A stretch of DNA of 64,000 bases from Acanthosoma haemorrhoidale (GCA_930367205.1 OV884009.1:91719189-91783188); one strand, 5' to 3'; positions 1-12,155 are shown, counted from the stretch's first letter. Numbers and translations: made by a program. Notes: generated by a model not told the origin, from the letters alone.

Positions 1-1511
1 TACACCAATATACGAGTGCCTCTTTTTCTGTATTACTTTCTAGAACAATATTATAAAAAATACCCTATAGATTAAACCATTTTTATGATTCAATGTTATG
101 ACCCATTGATCTGTCTGGCTGTTCGTACGTCCTAGAGTCCCATGAAACGCAAAAAAAAAAATAGTAATCTTCTTGAAACAACTGTCATTAACGAACCTAT
201 TATTTTATATTAACAACTAAAAATCTCAACGTCATGACTAACGATATGTAATTTAAATTTTTGGCTCTTCAAACTGCAATTACATAAATCATTAAAATCG
301 TGTTTACAACTCAGCCAGTGATTTTTGTGTAGGCATGATGTTCTATAGGGTAATAAAACCAACTACATGAAAAATAATGAAGGGTGAAGTTAAAAAGTAA
401 AATAAATATTTACCATGTTGAGTAGGGTAAGTTGAAGTAAAAGTTGGACCACATGTCGAGTATAAATAGGTATAATCATTAAAACTGTCATCAAAAGTGT
501 ATTTGCGTTTTTCGCAACTCTAATTACATACATATGGATAATATTTTACAGTTGATACCCAATTTTTTATATTTTTTGCGTTTTAAATAGTTGTAGTATC
601 ATTGGAATAATTATCATTAATTACAGCTTCCCTCCACCAGCATGGCATTTACAAACGTTTAGTCTAAAATCCAACTCTAGCTACCAAAAAATAAACAATA
701 CTTGGGAAGGGAGAGTAAAATAAAGCAGTAACTCTGATACCACTGATATTAGCAACATTTTGAGCACTTCAGAATGGCAGCATAGCTGCTAGAAGTGCTC
801 ATAAAAAAGAAATACAAACGTGCGAGAAGACAAAACTGTAAATTGGTTAATAAATCTATGAATGCCATACCTCAAATAAGAAAATAACATCCAAGAATTG
901 GTTTGAAAACAAAAAAAATAAATAGTACAATGCACAATTAAATTTAAAAAAAAGTAATAAACATATATCCTGATTATGAACACTCAGGGGTTGAGAGTGA
1001 AACCGGTCAGATTTAATGTTGAACACATAATAAGTTGATGCGTTATTCAATAGAAAGGGTGATAATAAGTTACATATTAAAAAAAATGATCTATTCTATT
1101 AAGTAGGGTTAATTAAAGTAAAGTTGTGGTACTTTCATCAAAACAGTATTTTCGCAACCATAATTTCGTGTGGGCTGATATTTTATGATTTTGGCCTGAC
1201 ATACTTACTATGAATCGTTAGTGACCATCAAGTCGACCTACTATGAAAAACATCCTTTTAATAATAAAACGGTCCAGTTTAATTTTTGAACCTGATGATG
1301 ACGACGGATGTTTTAATGACTGCTTGTAATTGCAATCAACAAAAAAGAAAACATGAGGGTGTCTAATTAAAAAACAAAACAACGAACCTGAAAGAAGGGG
1401 CTTTGTAGCGAATAATACTCCGTTCTTATTTTAAATTATAAATAACAGATGTAATTTGAACAATCCCTAGGAACTTGTAACAAACAGGTGCCTTGGAATC
1501 GGACGGGTCTT
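1..1511. other. AT-rich non-coding DNA
   Basis: No convincing coding frame is present; the short minus-strand frames near 789-1050 are low-complexity Phe/Tyr-rich. Two diverged direct copies of about 130 bp lie at 418-552 and 1060-1190; both carry an AGTAGGGT...AAGTAAA motif followed by CATCAAAA and CGCAAC blocks. Confidence 0.5.
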
Positions 1512-1675
1512 GTGGAAATGATTTCATTTGTTTAAAATACCGTGAAGAAAATAATTATCTGAATTTAATGCGAATGGCTTCGGAGCAGAATTAATTAAAA
1601 AAAAGCGCAAGAGTGCGCTTCATCTCCACTAGGGAACTGCAAGATTAAAAGGGTTGTATCTTCTAGTAATTTTTC
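1512..1675 (+). repeat. Local direct repeat, copy 1
   Basis: About 160 bp that recurs in the same orientation at 2838-2995. Shared blocks include CCGTGAAGAAAA, GCAGAATTAATTAAAA and TGCGCTTCATCTCCACTAGG. A further shared block (GTTCTATAAAAAA..AG..GAAGAAA) follows copy 1 at 2005-2065 and copy 2 at 3085-3145, so the original unit was probably longer. No coding frame is conserved between the copies; unrecognised family. Confidence 0.75.
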
Positions 1676-2261
1676 ATATAAACAGGCAAATTATTCACTA
1701 ACTGCTGCAAAAGAGTAATTCCTTTCGTTGTAAATTCATTGAAGTCCATGATATCCGTTTTGCAAGATTTTTTTTTTTTTCTCTCTAACCTCTGTTCTTT
1801 TTAGAGGCGATGCACAAATTAGTTTTTTTGAACATTCGCCGCATGAAATATTAAGACGAATAAAAAATGCTGGCTGTAATTGATATTTCAATTATTCAAT
1901 GGATAATCTACAGGAGCCCCGATGCGAATATTGGAGTTGGCACCACTGTTTTCTTTAAAAAAACACGTTTCATAGAACAGAGGCCCTGCTTTTGACTTTT
2001 GATTTTAGTGTATTGTTCTATAAAAAAATTAGTTGTTTTATAGCAGGAAGAAAGGTAATGTAATTAAATTTTTTAGGTGAAAACTTTAATGACTTATATA
2101 TTTAGTGAACAGTTATTGGCTAGAGTATAAGATGACTATAACAGGGTTCGAGTATATAGGTTATATACTATAGTCTATTTTATGTAGCGTATATCTGTAT
2201 AAATTATTATAAAATACAAAAAAACTGAAAAAAGAAGAAGATAATAATATCTTAATTACGA

Positions 2262-2335
2262 ATAGATAATGTTACATTGATAACTAAAAAACGCATATTT
2301 CAATTACGACGGGAGCAATAAACACAATATTTATT
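2262..2335 (-). repeat. Inverted copy of the block at 3005-3078
   Basis: Read on the minus strand, this block matches the plus strand at 3005-3078: a CGTCGTAATT-like core, ATATGC, TTTTTTAGTTATCAATGTA and CATTATCTAT follow in the same order. It lies between the two direct repeat copies, so the unit was duplicated in both orientations within about 1.7 kb. Confidence 0.7.
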
Positions 2336-2837
2336 AATGAAACTAAAGTTCGTTTTTTTGGGGATTCATTTGGTCGTAAGACCCTCAGGTCATCAACGCG
2401 GTTGTTTGCATATTAAATCTTATGTTTGCGAGCCCACCGATGGTAGTCCGAAATAGTACAAGGACGACAGCAGAGCCCAGGGTCCTTGGAACCGGCCGGG
2501 GCCAGGAGGCACCCCAGTCCCATATGTCAGGCGGTGGTTATAGCTACTGTTTTGTAGGGCAACAGGTCCGATCTAAACCACATATTCATCAAGCTTAAAT
2601 ACATCGGTACAATCCAAGAATGATTACATTTCCATGCATATAGTAAAAGTCCAAATCCCCCCCGTGTTTATTAAACATGGTAATTGTTTGAGATTCTCTT
2701 AGTGCACTAAAAGGATATATTCTTACGTCTCATCGATCTAAAGTCGTGTATAACATCAAGATGATTGATAATGTATTGGTATCAAAATGTACGTAGTTCA
2801 CGAAATATATTTATATTTATTATGTATATATAGTAAT

Positions 2838-2995
2838 TATAAAATGATTTCATTTGCTTGAAATACCGTGAAGAAAACTGTTATCTAAATTTAATTCGAA
2901 TGGCTATAAAGCAGAATTAATTAAAAGTAAGGGCGATAGTGCGCTTCATCTCCACTAGGGTAGTACAAGATTAAAATGGGTCTCCTAGTAATTAT
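2838..2995 (+). repeat. Local direct repeat, copy 2
   Basis: Partner of 1512-1675, with scattered substitutions and small indels. It continues into the block at 3005-3078 (inverted partner at 2262-2335) and the 3085-3145 block shared with 2005-2065. Confidence 0.75.
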
Positions 2996-3844
2996 TAAAT
3001 TGTGGATATGTTTACTGCACCCATCGTAATTAAAATATGCATTTTTTAGTTATCAATGTAGCATTATCTATTTGTATAATCACATAGTTCTATAAAAAAT
3101 TAGTGCTTGTTTTATTAGAGGAAGAAAAGTTACTATATTATACAGGTATGTGTTACATAAATTATCTATGATCTATTTAAACCTACCTCTTATTTTATTA
3201 TTGTTAATAACAGTCCTTTTTTTGGTGATGGTCGGATAAGTTTTTACCTAAGTAGGTAGTGATTGCAAGCGATCCCGGCCACAGGGTGGGCTTTACCTGA
3301 TCGTAACTGTTGCGTTCTCGGCACTGAAAGGGTTAATATTGTGATGTCCTTATGAAATTACCAGTGAAAGCTTGTGCTTTATTAAATTAGAAATCACAAA
3401 AAGACTAAATAATTAGGAAATAGATTTTGAGTCAAATAAAACCTTATCCAATAATCAATATATATTATGCGATCATGATCAATGTCGCCTTATTGAGGGT
3501 GGGTTCGGGGATGGCGTAGAGGAGCGGGGGGAATGGGCGTATGCAAACCTGTTCATTGGCAAATGGTCTCAAAGCATCTTTAAGCCGTACTAAGGCTTAA
3601 AGATACAAATTACAAAACTTAGGTGATATACTTAGCAACTAAACACGACAAGTTATTTAACAATACAAGTGAATTTGATGTAAATCTAACATATGTCTTT
3701 CATTACCATAAACTCATGTTCCAAAAATTATATTCATTAATTTCTTTTCTTCTAAGATATATTCATAAGTTAATATGTTTTGGAATTTTTCGCGAAACAA
3801 AACTTTTTTTGTAATGAACATTTTTTGTTTTTATTATTTTGCAG

Positions 3845-3985
3845 TATGGTACAAGTAGGACAGTTATACCCGCTCCAGGATCGACTGTCTTATCTATTGT
3901 TTTGATAACAGATTTTTGGGCTCCTATTTTCAAAGGTTATTATATTTTTAAAACCGTTTCGTATGATTTTTTAAAATTAAGTTAA
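3845..3985 (+). CDS. Candidate exon, unrecognised
   Basis: A strong splice-acceptor-like sequence (T-rich tract ending TTTTGCAG at 3844) is followed at once by 46 open codons to a TAA at 3983. The frame begins YGTSRTVIPAPGSTVLSIVL and continues through a hydrophobic stretch containing DFWAP, which could be part of a membrane segment. A weak donor (AAAG then GTTATT) lies at 3935. I do not recognise the protein family. Seen: acceptor and open frame. Inferred: exon status. A frame this short can be open by chance in AT-rich DNA. Confidence 0.2.
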   Translation, partial: YGTSRTVIPAPGSTVLSIVLITDFWAPIFKGYYIFKTVSYDFLKLS

Positions 3986-4630
3986 GCCACCACTTTAGAA
4001 TAACTGGTCACAACAAACAGAAGTTCCCATTTTCAACTGGTTTTCTTTTCCATTGTTTTTAATAATTGTTTTTTTTTTTTACTGTGCTTTTATTGAAGAA
4101 ATTTTTTTTTAATTGGTATTTATTTATTTGTATTGAGCTTGCCCTCTCTTGTTTAAAATGAGTGCATTAGTATCAGCACAGGCTTAAAAATACATTAACG
4201 GGCACGTGTATTTGCCCGTATTACTTTTTTTAAATTTATTGCTTTGCCACAGATTTGCTAATGTGTACTGAACGTATTAACTCTTTTTAATTCCTAAATA
4301 CCTTAATCGGCACCAAAAGGAAAAAATAACTAAGTAAAAATCAGTATAACCATTTAAAAAATCAATACAAGATATATAAACGATAGTAATACTGAGGGTA
4401 AAAGTTGAAATACATATAATATACATTTGAATGATATATATAATAAATATCATCATTTGTTTCTGATCTGAGGGTATTGATCGCACGTACAGATGAACAG
4501 GGCGGGAATGCCAGAGAGTGACGAAGAGTGCCATACACGAATACTGTGGGAAGGGGCGTAAATTTTTAGAAGTTGTAAATAAGAGTGTAATGGGAATAAT
4601 TGTTTTAAAAAGGTGTGAACCAAGAAAAAA

Positions 4631-4848
4631 ATGTCAATGGAAGAGCCGCAGTACTTGACGTTGGAAGGCTCGGGACCACATTTGAGTCCTGTAAACAGAT
4701 CTTTCTATGCAGTTGAAACGGTGATTTGTAAATGTTACTGAATACATTTTTTTTAATTTTACAGGAAACACAGAATTCCGTCCTTAATTTTATACTGGAT
4801 CGTTTTTCTGATTCTTTTTGCAAAAACTCTGCATTGCAAAGAAAATAG
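4631..4848 (+). CDS. Candidate small two-exon gene or exon pair
   Basis: From ATG 4631 a frame starting MSMEEPQYLTLEGSGP runs without low complexity. A GTGATT donor at 4721 and a T-rich acceptor ending TTTTACAG at 4764 would join it in phase 0 to 27 codons ending at TAG 4846 (ETQNSVLNFILDRFSDSF...). The product would be 57 residues. The implied 44-bp intron is unusually short for insects, which argues against the model. An overlapping minus-strand frame (4605-4823) is also open. Neither product is recognised. An in-frame TGA at 4616 precedes the ATG. Confidence 0.2.
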
Positions 4849-5188
4849 TTTTTCTATTCAGTTTATTGCGTTTTTCCCTTGAACTTTTAACAATATAATA
4901 TCAAGATATGTACTTTTTTGCAAGAACTAAATGGGATATCGTACGTTTTCAAAGAAAGCGACCACTAAAAATATCACAGGGATATAGTACTGTTAGTATG
5001 CTTTGGAATGAAATTAAATATGTACTTAGTACCTTTTGGAAAAAACTGGAATTTTCAAACGTGATTTTAAAAAACTTCTGTAATTTTTGGATGAGATCGC
5101 TTGACGAATTTCAATAAAAATAATGCATTAGAATGCGAATACGTCAAAATATTGATTTCAATAAAATTGTCTTATGTCAACGTCTCAG

Positions 5189-5335
5189 TTCATGGCTCAC
5201 TTTATTCTGACCCAAGTTCCTTCCAAGAGACCCCCGTATACCACGCATTCAGATTCAAACTTGAACAATATGCGGGAAGATGCCAGAAGTATACTTATTG
5301 GGACAAGAGCTGGCTAGAGCGTTGAAATTGCTCAA
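5189..5335 (+). other. Exon-like segment with two open frames
   Basis: A CTCAG acceptor-like site ends at 5188 and an AAG|GTAACT donor-like site follows 5335. Two plus frames stay open for about 42 codons (one begins FMAHFILTQVPSKRPPYT), but both stop before the donor, so this cannot be an internal coding exon in either frame. It may be a non-coding exon or coincidence. Confidence 0.12.
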
Positions 5336-5755
5336 GGTAACTAAAAGCCACCCGGAGATTCGGCAGGAGAGGGCAAATGATAATTCCTACGTCATTAACT
5401 GAGAAGCAGGAAGTGATCTAAGAATTATTCAACTCTGACACAGTAGGAACCGAGAGGGGAACGAGAGCTTGTAACCATAGCCGAAAATAATAGAATACAG
5501 GTCGTTAATTACGGCCCGTTTGGTACATAAAACAAGAGTGCTGCAATTACCTTGTTAGTGACAATCGTCAACCCTCCCAATTATCGTTCACGAGGTATAT
5601 GACAGGAGCCTCATGGCATATACCCGAGCCGGTTTTCAATGAAGGGCTGGTAAATTTTCTCAATTATTTATATTTTGGATGTAACAATATTTTGTGTGTG
5701 TTGTGTTTGAGTAGGGTAATTTGTTATCACATTACAATTGCGTTTGAGTAAGAGT

Positions 5756-5759
<4 letters not shown>

Positions 5760-5817
<58 letters not shown>

Positions 5818-6675
5818 AACAGAAAACGGATCAGGGGCCGGCATATGGAGGAAAGACAAACCAGAATCTGGGATTTCTATTCCTTTAGGTAGACACACCT
5901 CGGTTGGGGAGGGTGTAAGAAACAGACTGATCACAATTTTCACGGATAGCCAGGCAGCCATTGGCGCCCTGAGAAGCTATACGACCAGATCTTATTTGGT
6001 TGAGGAGTGTAAAAACAACCTAAACACACTCTCGCTAGCCAATAAGGTTAGAATCGACTGGGTGCCAGGACACACAGGCATCACAGGCAATGAAAAGGCA
6101 GATGGCCTTGCAAGGGTGGGCTCAGAACAGACACCTCTTGCACCTGAACCCATATGTGGTATCAGCCTCAGCTACGCTAAAAGGCGTATAAAATTAGCTT
6201 TAGAGGACAGGGCAAGACTCTCTTGGAGAGAAACTAAGAAACAGGAACACTCGAAACTGTTTCTTGATGGACCCTGTAAGAAAAGAAGCTCAGTACTTCT
6301 ATCAATGGACAGGTGGACACTCAAAAGTGTGACAGGACTCTATACAGGTCACTGTCGGTTAAACAAACACCTCTTTAATTTGGGGATAGTGGGATCACCA
6401 ATCTGCAGATTCTGCAAGAAAGAGGGAGAAACGGCACGTCACATAATATGTGACTGTGATAACCTAGCTAGAAGGCGATACCTTCACTTTGGTAGTGATC
6501 GCATTGTAGACCCCAAACTATGTGAACTGATGGATCCACTCAGTATCCTCAGATTTGCAAAGGCCGTAGGCCTGTCACATATATAGGACAGGGACATGGA
6601 CGGCGCACAATAGGTCTCACTGAGGCCGCGGTGCACAAATGCCGGAACAAATAATAAATAAATAATAAATAAATA
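5760..6675 (+). mobile_element. 5'-truncated RNase H-bearing non-LTR retrotransposon
   Basis: A 916-bp insertion flanked by a 10-bp target-site duplication AAGAGTCCCT (5750-5759 and 6676-6685). It begins with a run of T (56 nt counting the last base of the left duplication), then carries the C-terminal part of an ORF2 (RNase H and a Cys/His motif), a short 3' UTR and a TAA/TAAA-rich tail (6650-6675). A TAA-type tail and an RNase H domain fit the I/R1/LOA side of the LINE tree rather than Jockey. A second copy of its 3' end lies at 25711-25759. The poly(T) at the 5' junction is unusual for an insertion in this orientation. Confidence 0.85.
5815..6586 (+). pseudogene. ORF2 C-terminus: RNase H plus Cys/His motif (dead)
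   Basis: In the intact element this region degrades the RNA strand of the RNA:DNA hybrid after target-primed reverse transcription. The frame starts inside the first RNase H strand (TENGSGAGIW at 5819-5848), so the first catalytic Asp (TDGS motif) lies upstream and is missing. After GRHTSV the sequence jumps to GEGVRNR, deleting the segment that normally holds the catalytic Glu. TDSQAAI (about 5942-5962) and WVPGHTGITGNEKADGLAR (6060-6116) retain the third and fourth acidic residues. A CRFCKKEGETARHIICDC zinc-binding motif (about 6406-6459) follows. The stop TAG is at 6584. No frameshift is visible in this part, yet the RNase H cannot be functional. Confidence 0.85.
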
Positions 6676-6737
6676 AAGAGTCCCTATTACCTCAAACATT
6701 ATTAAAGTGCATGAATCGTGCTTTTTTTAAACGTTGA

Positions 6738-6812
6738 TTTTATCTCGCTCATTGTTACTTGTAATCTATTTCCCAATAAGGCAGATTGTGATTCACAATA
6801 AAGATTTGATTT
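6738..6812 (+). repeat. Jockey 3'-tail fragment (diverged subfamily)
   Basis: AAGGCAGATTGTGATTCACA followed by AATAAAGATTTG resembles the terminal 3' UTR of the Jockey family that recurs in this window, but with AAAGATTT instead of AAAGTTG at the end. A similar variant tail is at 62270-62352. Confidence 0.5.
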
Positions 6813-7042
6813 TTAAAACAATTTAAAAATTGTTACTTGTATTCGACATTCATTGTCGTTCAGTGTAGCAGGAATCAAACGTATGTAGGGATGAACTTCT
6901 GCTAAATTTTATTGATTTTTTAGATGATTCTCAAAATGCCGATCATAAGGAAGATAGTGAATGAAACACAGAAAACCAAAAGAAATGATAGTTTTTGTAC
7001 GTTCCCTTACCATTATTGTTAAGTTTTAGTTTACTATAAAAC

Positions 7043-7326
7043 TTCTTTATTTTAATAAAATTACAATCTGCCTTATAAGTCCATAAGTTATTGAGATAAA
7101 TAGGAACATTCATACTATAATTACAATTATAAGTCTCACGCTCATTCATACAGTACTTACGAACAGTCCAGAGACCTCCTAAATCTACATGGTTGTCACC
7201 TTCCTAGCAATCAAAAAAGGAAGCGGAGTCTATATAAAGAAGATTATAGGGATGAGTGGCGCAGCTCAATGACTATGCTAGGGGATTTGGGTGGTTGGGT
7301 AGGTTACTATGGAATTTCGTGAACTT
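7043..7326 (-). mobile_element. Jockey 3' end, internally deleted
   Basis: On the minus strand this carries the Jockey terminal ORF2 segment (about 7326-7230) and the 3' UTR ending GCAGATTGTAATTTTATT. The middle of the UTR is missing: the join runs from the ORF end straight into the GACTCCGCTTCC block. It abuts the LTR that starts at 7330. Confidence 0.75.
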
Positions 7327-7329
7327 AGA

Positions 7330-8093
7330 TGTAGATTACTAGTAAAATATCTTTATTCATTTCAGCACCAGCTACCAGTAGCAGGTACTAGCGACCCAAC
7401 CCGCCGAGAGACCTTTACACGGCTCACATCTCTTTGTGACAGGACAAAGAAAACCACATACTTAAACCTCATTGGGTACTATAAAAACGGTACTTATTGG
7501 CTACTGACGAAGCCAGCTGGGTATTTAAGACCGGTGGTTTGGTGCATGTAAATCATTCTCCTGGGAACTAACTGGCTCATGGCTGCTCTGCTTTAAACTC
7601 TGAAGCTTGACTGCTTCTTTATGAAAACCTTTGCATCTCTCTCTCCTCACGTCGCTACGTTTTAGTCCACGTTGTCAGACCCCACACCTTCCTAGTGGGA
7701 AACTCTCCCTTCGTCTCGCTAAATCTAGCACCTCCTTGGGAGAGACCTCTTCTCGTGGACGACGGTTGCCGTGGCCCTGCAAGCTTAACAAGCCGTGTTC
7801 CCTAGTCTGCCTCTCTCCGGTTCACACTCGCCTTTGGGATCCGGACGGATCTCGTCTACCCTCAGATACCGGGTGTGAATTTGTGGTCATTCCAAGACCA
7901 CAAAAACTACCTACACTACCTACCCTATACCTCTTCCCCTGAATATAGTGCATTGTCGGGGCACATACCTATCAAAAATGGAGTCAGATAGTAAACCCAT
8001 CATGAAACGATAGCCCAGGTTATAAGCGTAATCAACCCTCACTTTGTCACCAGGGCTAGGGTAACTAGGCACCCCCCTCGTGACGACCCGACA
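7330..8093 (-). mobile_element. LTR-retrotransposon LTR (solo or orphan), minus orientation
   Basis: Read on the minus strand it starts TGTCGGGTCGTCACGA (8093) and ends ATCTACA (7330), giving canonical TG...CA ends over 764 bp. An AATAAAG polyadenylation-like signal lies about 25 nt before the end. The first ~470 bp match the other copies (GGCGAGTGTGAACCGG, CGAGACGAAGG and GATGCA blocks). The distal part differs from the 34935 copy but keeps two CCAAT motifs. No 5-bp target duplication is visible (flanks TTAGA and CCCAC). No internal coding region is attached. Open frames on either strand are by-products of this LTR. Confidence 0.75.
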
Positions 8094-8810
8094 CCCACTA
8101 AAAGGTGTATTTGTTCCATATTCTAGTAGTAAATTTCTAGATAAAGTGTAGTGGGGGATTCTATCGAAAAAAAAAAGCACAACTGCATAATCTGGATTTC
8201 CTCAAAACCAAAACTATAGATTTAAAAGAAAAAAAAAATTAATTATAATTTCCAATGCTCTCAAAAGCGTTAATAAGGAATGAAAAGGTGCTTATAGGGA
8301 GTTTTTCATTAAACTAAGACTTTTTAAATCAAAACGAACGCTCGAAATTCAATTTATTCATTTTGATGTCCTTTGTTATGTTTCTATATGTTTTTCGAAA
8401 ATTCCAATATAGTTAATAGTCCATGAAGCAAAAAATATTTTATATCCATAAAATGAAATCTTTTAACTCGTATAAATGTTGGAACAGTATAGTTATTAGA
8501 AATAAATTATTGTCTGCAATTATTATATTTATAAGGAACGAATACTTGTTCATCCCATAACCCTCCCTGAACATAACAAAGCTCCCAACAATAACGAAAT
8601 ATCATTTCCATTTCAAATCGACTGTATTTCCCTTTTGTTTGCTAAAAAAAATGATTTTTTTAAAGCAATATTCCGAGTGCTCTCCCCCTTCTTTGGCATT
8701 ATTATTCCCTTCATGGAATAAGATCATTTTCTCTTCATCACTCAATCCTTTTTCAATTGATTCCGTTGTACACTCCTCTCTTATTAATTTTTAGTGATTT
8801 ATATTTGCTA

Positions 8811-8813
<3 letters not shown>

Positions 8814-8901
<88 letters not shown>
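8814..8901. repeat. (CT)n microsatellite
   Basis: About 88 bp of uninterrupted CT dinucleotides. Confidence 0.98.
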
Positions 8902-8904
<3 letters not shown>

Positions 8905-10782
8905 AGATTTTGACGTTTTACTATTAAATACATAGAATTTTGATGCCATTCTTGTATAACTTTATTTATCTATCTTATATTTGACAATGTCGTCAGAGTA
9001 CTAAATGAAACGAAAACCTTGCAATACACTGGTCCATCAAATCGAAAAATAGAATGTATGGATCAATTTAAATCAGTGTTTGTTGTTAAATGAACGTGTA
9101 CCATCATCTCACTCATTGTCACGTCTTAATGTGCACTTAATTATATCAATTCAAACTCAACAGAAAGTCTTCAAATTTTGCAGAGAGGACCATTACGATC
9201 AATTTCGTGCTTCTGCCCTATCAGGTCATAAGGTAACCTTAAAAACTTTTTTTTTTGTCAATAAACTATGTAGAATGCATTTTCGGTTTGAACTGGCTTT
9301 AAGAGGTTCAATAATGGTCAAACGTAAGAAATAGTTCAGATCACGACACATGGTCATGGTGAATTTTGAAGAATCGCAAATATTTGTATTAAATTCGTCA
9401 TCCTTGAACCATAAACAAACTTTACGTTTCATAATTGTAGGATCTCTGGTCATCATCCCCATTCGTGCCCTGAGCGTCGGTGGCTCATTTTACTAATCTC
9501 TGGTCTTAACCACATAGTGAAACGATCGGAGTGGGAGGTAGGGAGGTGCTCCGCTTCTTTCCGTCATTCCTCCAGATTGCTGGGGAATTTTCTCTGGATG
9601 GTGGGAGAGAATGTGTATGTATATATTGTATTTTGGTATGAATGGAAATTATGCATAATGAATCCTTACAAACCAATTAATGAATCCTGTATAAGCAAAT
9701 TGTATTTTATTTGATAAATACCTTATGTTTTAACTATAGAATATAGAAGGTTCATACCTTACCATTACCTTCATTTAAGGTCACGGCTAGGCTTGTGTAA
9801 ATTAATAATATTGGAGTAGCAATTGCAAAGGATTATGACAAATCGACTTTTGTTAAAAGATTAAATAAGAAAAGTTTATAATAGATTCAGAGTCCTATAA
9901 ACGTTAATAAACACCTATTACAGTAAAAAAAATGTCCTACTTATATAGGAGCACGTGGATGTATTAGTAACAGTAGTAGTGAATTACAGAGGGCTAACAA
10001 GTGAAAGTGAAATGGAAACAGGAGGTTTGGTGGCGAGCCCACATTAGGAGCAGGATGGATGCATTAAACTGATGGCAAGTTGAGATCAACATCCCTACCC
10101 GTCGGATCTGCCCTGGCTAATTGCTCACTAAGGTGTTAGCCGAAACAGACAATTAGTGATAAGACTAAGGAAGAATAGCTAACCCGTTGATAGTAGTAAA
10201 TCCTTGGTCCAGTTTGCCTAACCATTATTTTACTTAAACAACAATTGTCTTATTGATGACCTGGTGCCACTGCAGAGTGTGTAGAGTATTAGAAAATGAA
10301 ATACCCTCTGTATTGCCATAACTTTAATGATTCCAAAAAACGTTTTTGACGGACTATGCCGTCGTACTCAAAGATTCAAGCTGATGGTAAGCATAGCATT
10401 GGTTTGGCTAAAATTACCATCAACAAGACCACTTTGTCTTGGTACGCTTGTCTTGGTAACTAAAAAAGTTTTGTCAGGAATCAATGAAGCTGCAAAAACG
10501 CAGATTATTATTTCATTTCTTGATTATTAATTGTTTATACCTACGACCAACGAAACGTACTTTTTTCAAATGATCAACATTGGAACAATAATATGACTAT
10601 TACATTCAGTATCCAGATATAGTAGTGTGCGTATGCGTGAGTTTATTAAACAGTACTTAGCTTACTTATAAAACAGTTTTATTGTCTTTCCACAACTGAT
10701 AACCTCTTTTTTAATGTAATGGTGCTTTCGACAGCTCTAAGCTGTCATCATTAATCTTCCAAAAGAAGGTGACACATAAAAC
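8902..10782. other. AT-rich non-coding DNA
   Basis: No recognisable gene. A 25-bp piece at 9465-9490 (GCCCTGAGCGTCGGTGGCTC) resembles the Jockey 3' UTR. Short frames at 9080-9714 and 10327-10530 look random. Confidence 0.5.
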
Positions 10783-11145
10783 TGAGACTTAAGCGGAAGT
10801 GGCCTCGTGACCTGGTATAGATACGTGACAGTTAGAGTCCTGGCAATGGCCAGTTTCTCCAATCATGTCCTGAGTGTCTGTGGCTCTCGCGCTCTTGGTC
10901 AGCCTCCACTGGCTCGTATCCGGTGACACAGCTGACGGCGGAGCTTGGGGGACTTCCTAAGTCTCCGCTTCCTCTTTCAATTGCTAGGAAGGTGACAACC
11001 ATGTAGATTTCTAAGGTCTCTCGGCTTTTTGTAAATACTGTATAAATGAGCGAGTGAATGAAAATTGTAAATATGGTATGGATGGAACATGTTTCACAAC
11101 ATTGTCTAATAAAGGCAGATTGTAATTTTATCACAATAGAGAAGT
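10783..11145 (+). mobile_element. Jockey 3' UTR copy
   Basis: Starts in the last codons of ORF2 (region equivalent to RLKRQWPRDL) and runs through the complete GC-richer 3' UTR (TCCTGAGTGTCTGTGGCTCT, GGTGACAACCATGTAG) to GGCAGATTGTAATTTTATCA and a short tail. 5'-truncated; no target duplication recognised. Confidence 0.85.
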
Positions 11146-12005
11146 TGTTTATCTCTCTATTTCCTACCTCTCTCCTCTTTTTAAGATAGCTTTAAACGAA
11201 TGAAGCTTGCATGTGAAACATATTGGCAAAGAGTTTGGCTTTCTGGAGGCCCCAGGAGTAAACTGTAGTCTATCGAGAACGGTAAAATTAGTAGAAGTGA
11301 AGTGAAATAAGATTTGGAATTGGTCGAAACATGTTTTAAGATGTATACTTTTTATTTGTTTTGTTCGTTATTATATGTATTCTTTTTTCTTTTTGGTTAG
11401 CCAGAAAAATTAATTTATCCTCATCATACTCTTATCACTAGGGAGTATGGCTCCAAAGTATAACTATTTTCTAATATATTCTTTATACAGCAATTTAAAC
11501 TGGCAGTTGACAGTGAGACCGTCATATTGTGATCAAAAAAACCCTTGTCAGTTTGCGTTTCGGTGTTGTTTCTTTTACAAAACATCAAAACTGCCTATAG
11601 TATATATAGCTTTAGTTTGTTAAATTCTTTTGAGAACTTTATTAACCTATGCATCACCATCCTTGAGTACGTCCTGTACTAGTGACTTTCCTGATCTGTA
11701 GGGAATATAACAAATTCTCCAAAGCGCTCTACCATGTTCCAACTACTTTGGTACTATTGGTACTACTAGCGTTGACTTATATAATAATTTAGTAAGAAGT
11801 GTTGTGAACGGTGTATCCTCCATTCATTTAATGGTGTTTCAGGCCAGTCATTTTGCACATCTACTGTTAGATACCGAAGGTGGATTTCTAAGCTGAAACT
11901 TACCACGTTACACTGGTCTGCCCTTTTCTTCATAAGATGTTCACCTTTCCTGCCATCACGGGGGCCTTTGGCTACTATTATTTCTATACTCACTAATCAT
12001 TGAAA

Positions 12006-12155
12006 ATTCTTGAACTCATCCCTTCTAAGTTCATAAAATTTCATAGTAACCTATCCAACCACCCTAATTCCCTAGCACAGTCATTGCACTGCACCACTCA
12101 TCCCTTTAATCCCCCTCGGAGACTAAAACGGCAGTGGCCTTGTGACCAGCTATAA
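12006..12155 (+). pseudogene. Jockey ORF2 C-terminal fragment
   Basis: Truncated coding remnant. Residues end NPPRRLKRQWPCDQL and a TAA. It matches, residue for residue over most of its length, the fragments at 38183-38637 and 43663-43908. The reverse transcriptase core lies upstream of the retained part and is absent. Confidence 0.85.

Noticed and set aside
7631..7942. 103-codon plus-strand ORF (and relatives at 41049-41324 and 62697-62879)
   Set aside because: These recurring frames are antisense readings of the LTR and differ in frame and stops between copies.
8814..8901. CRISPR-like or satellite array
   Set aside because: Simple CT dinucleotide repeat with no spacer structure; no CRISPR array exists in the window.
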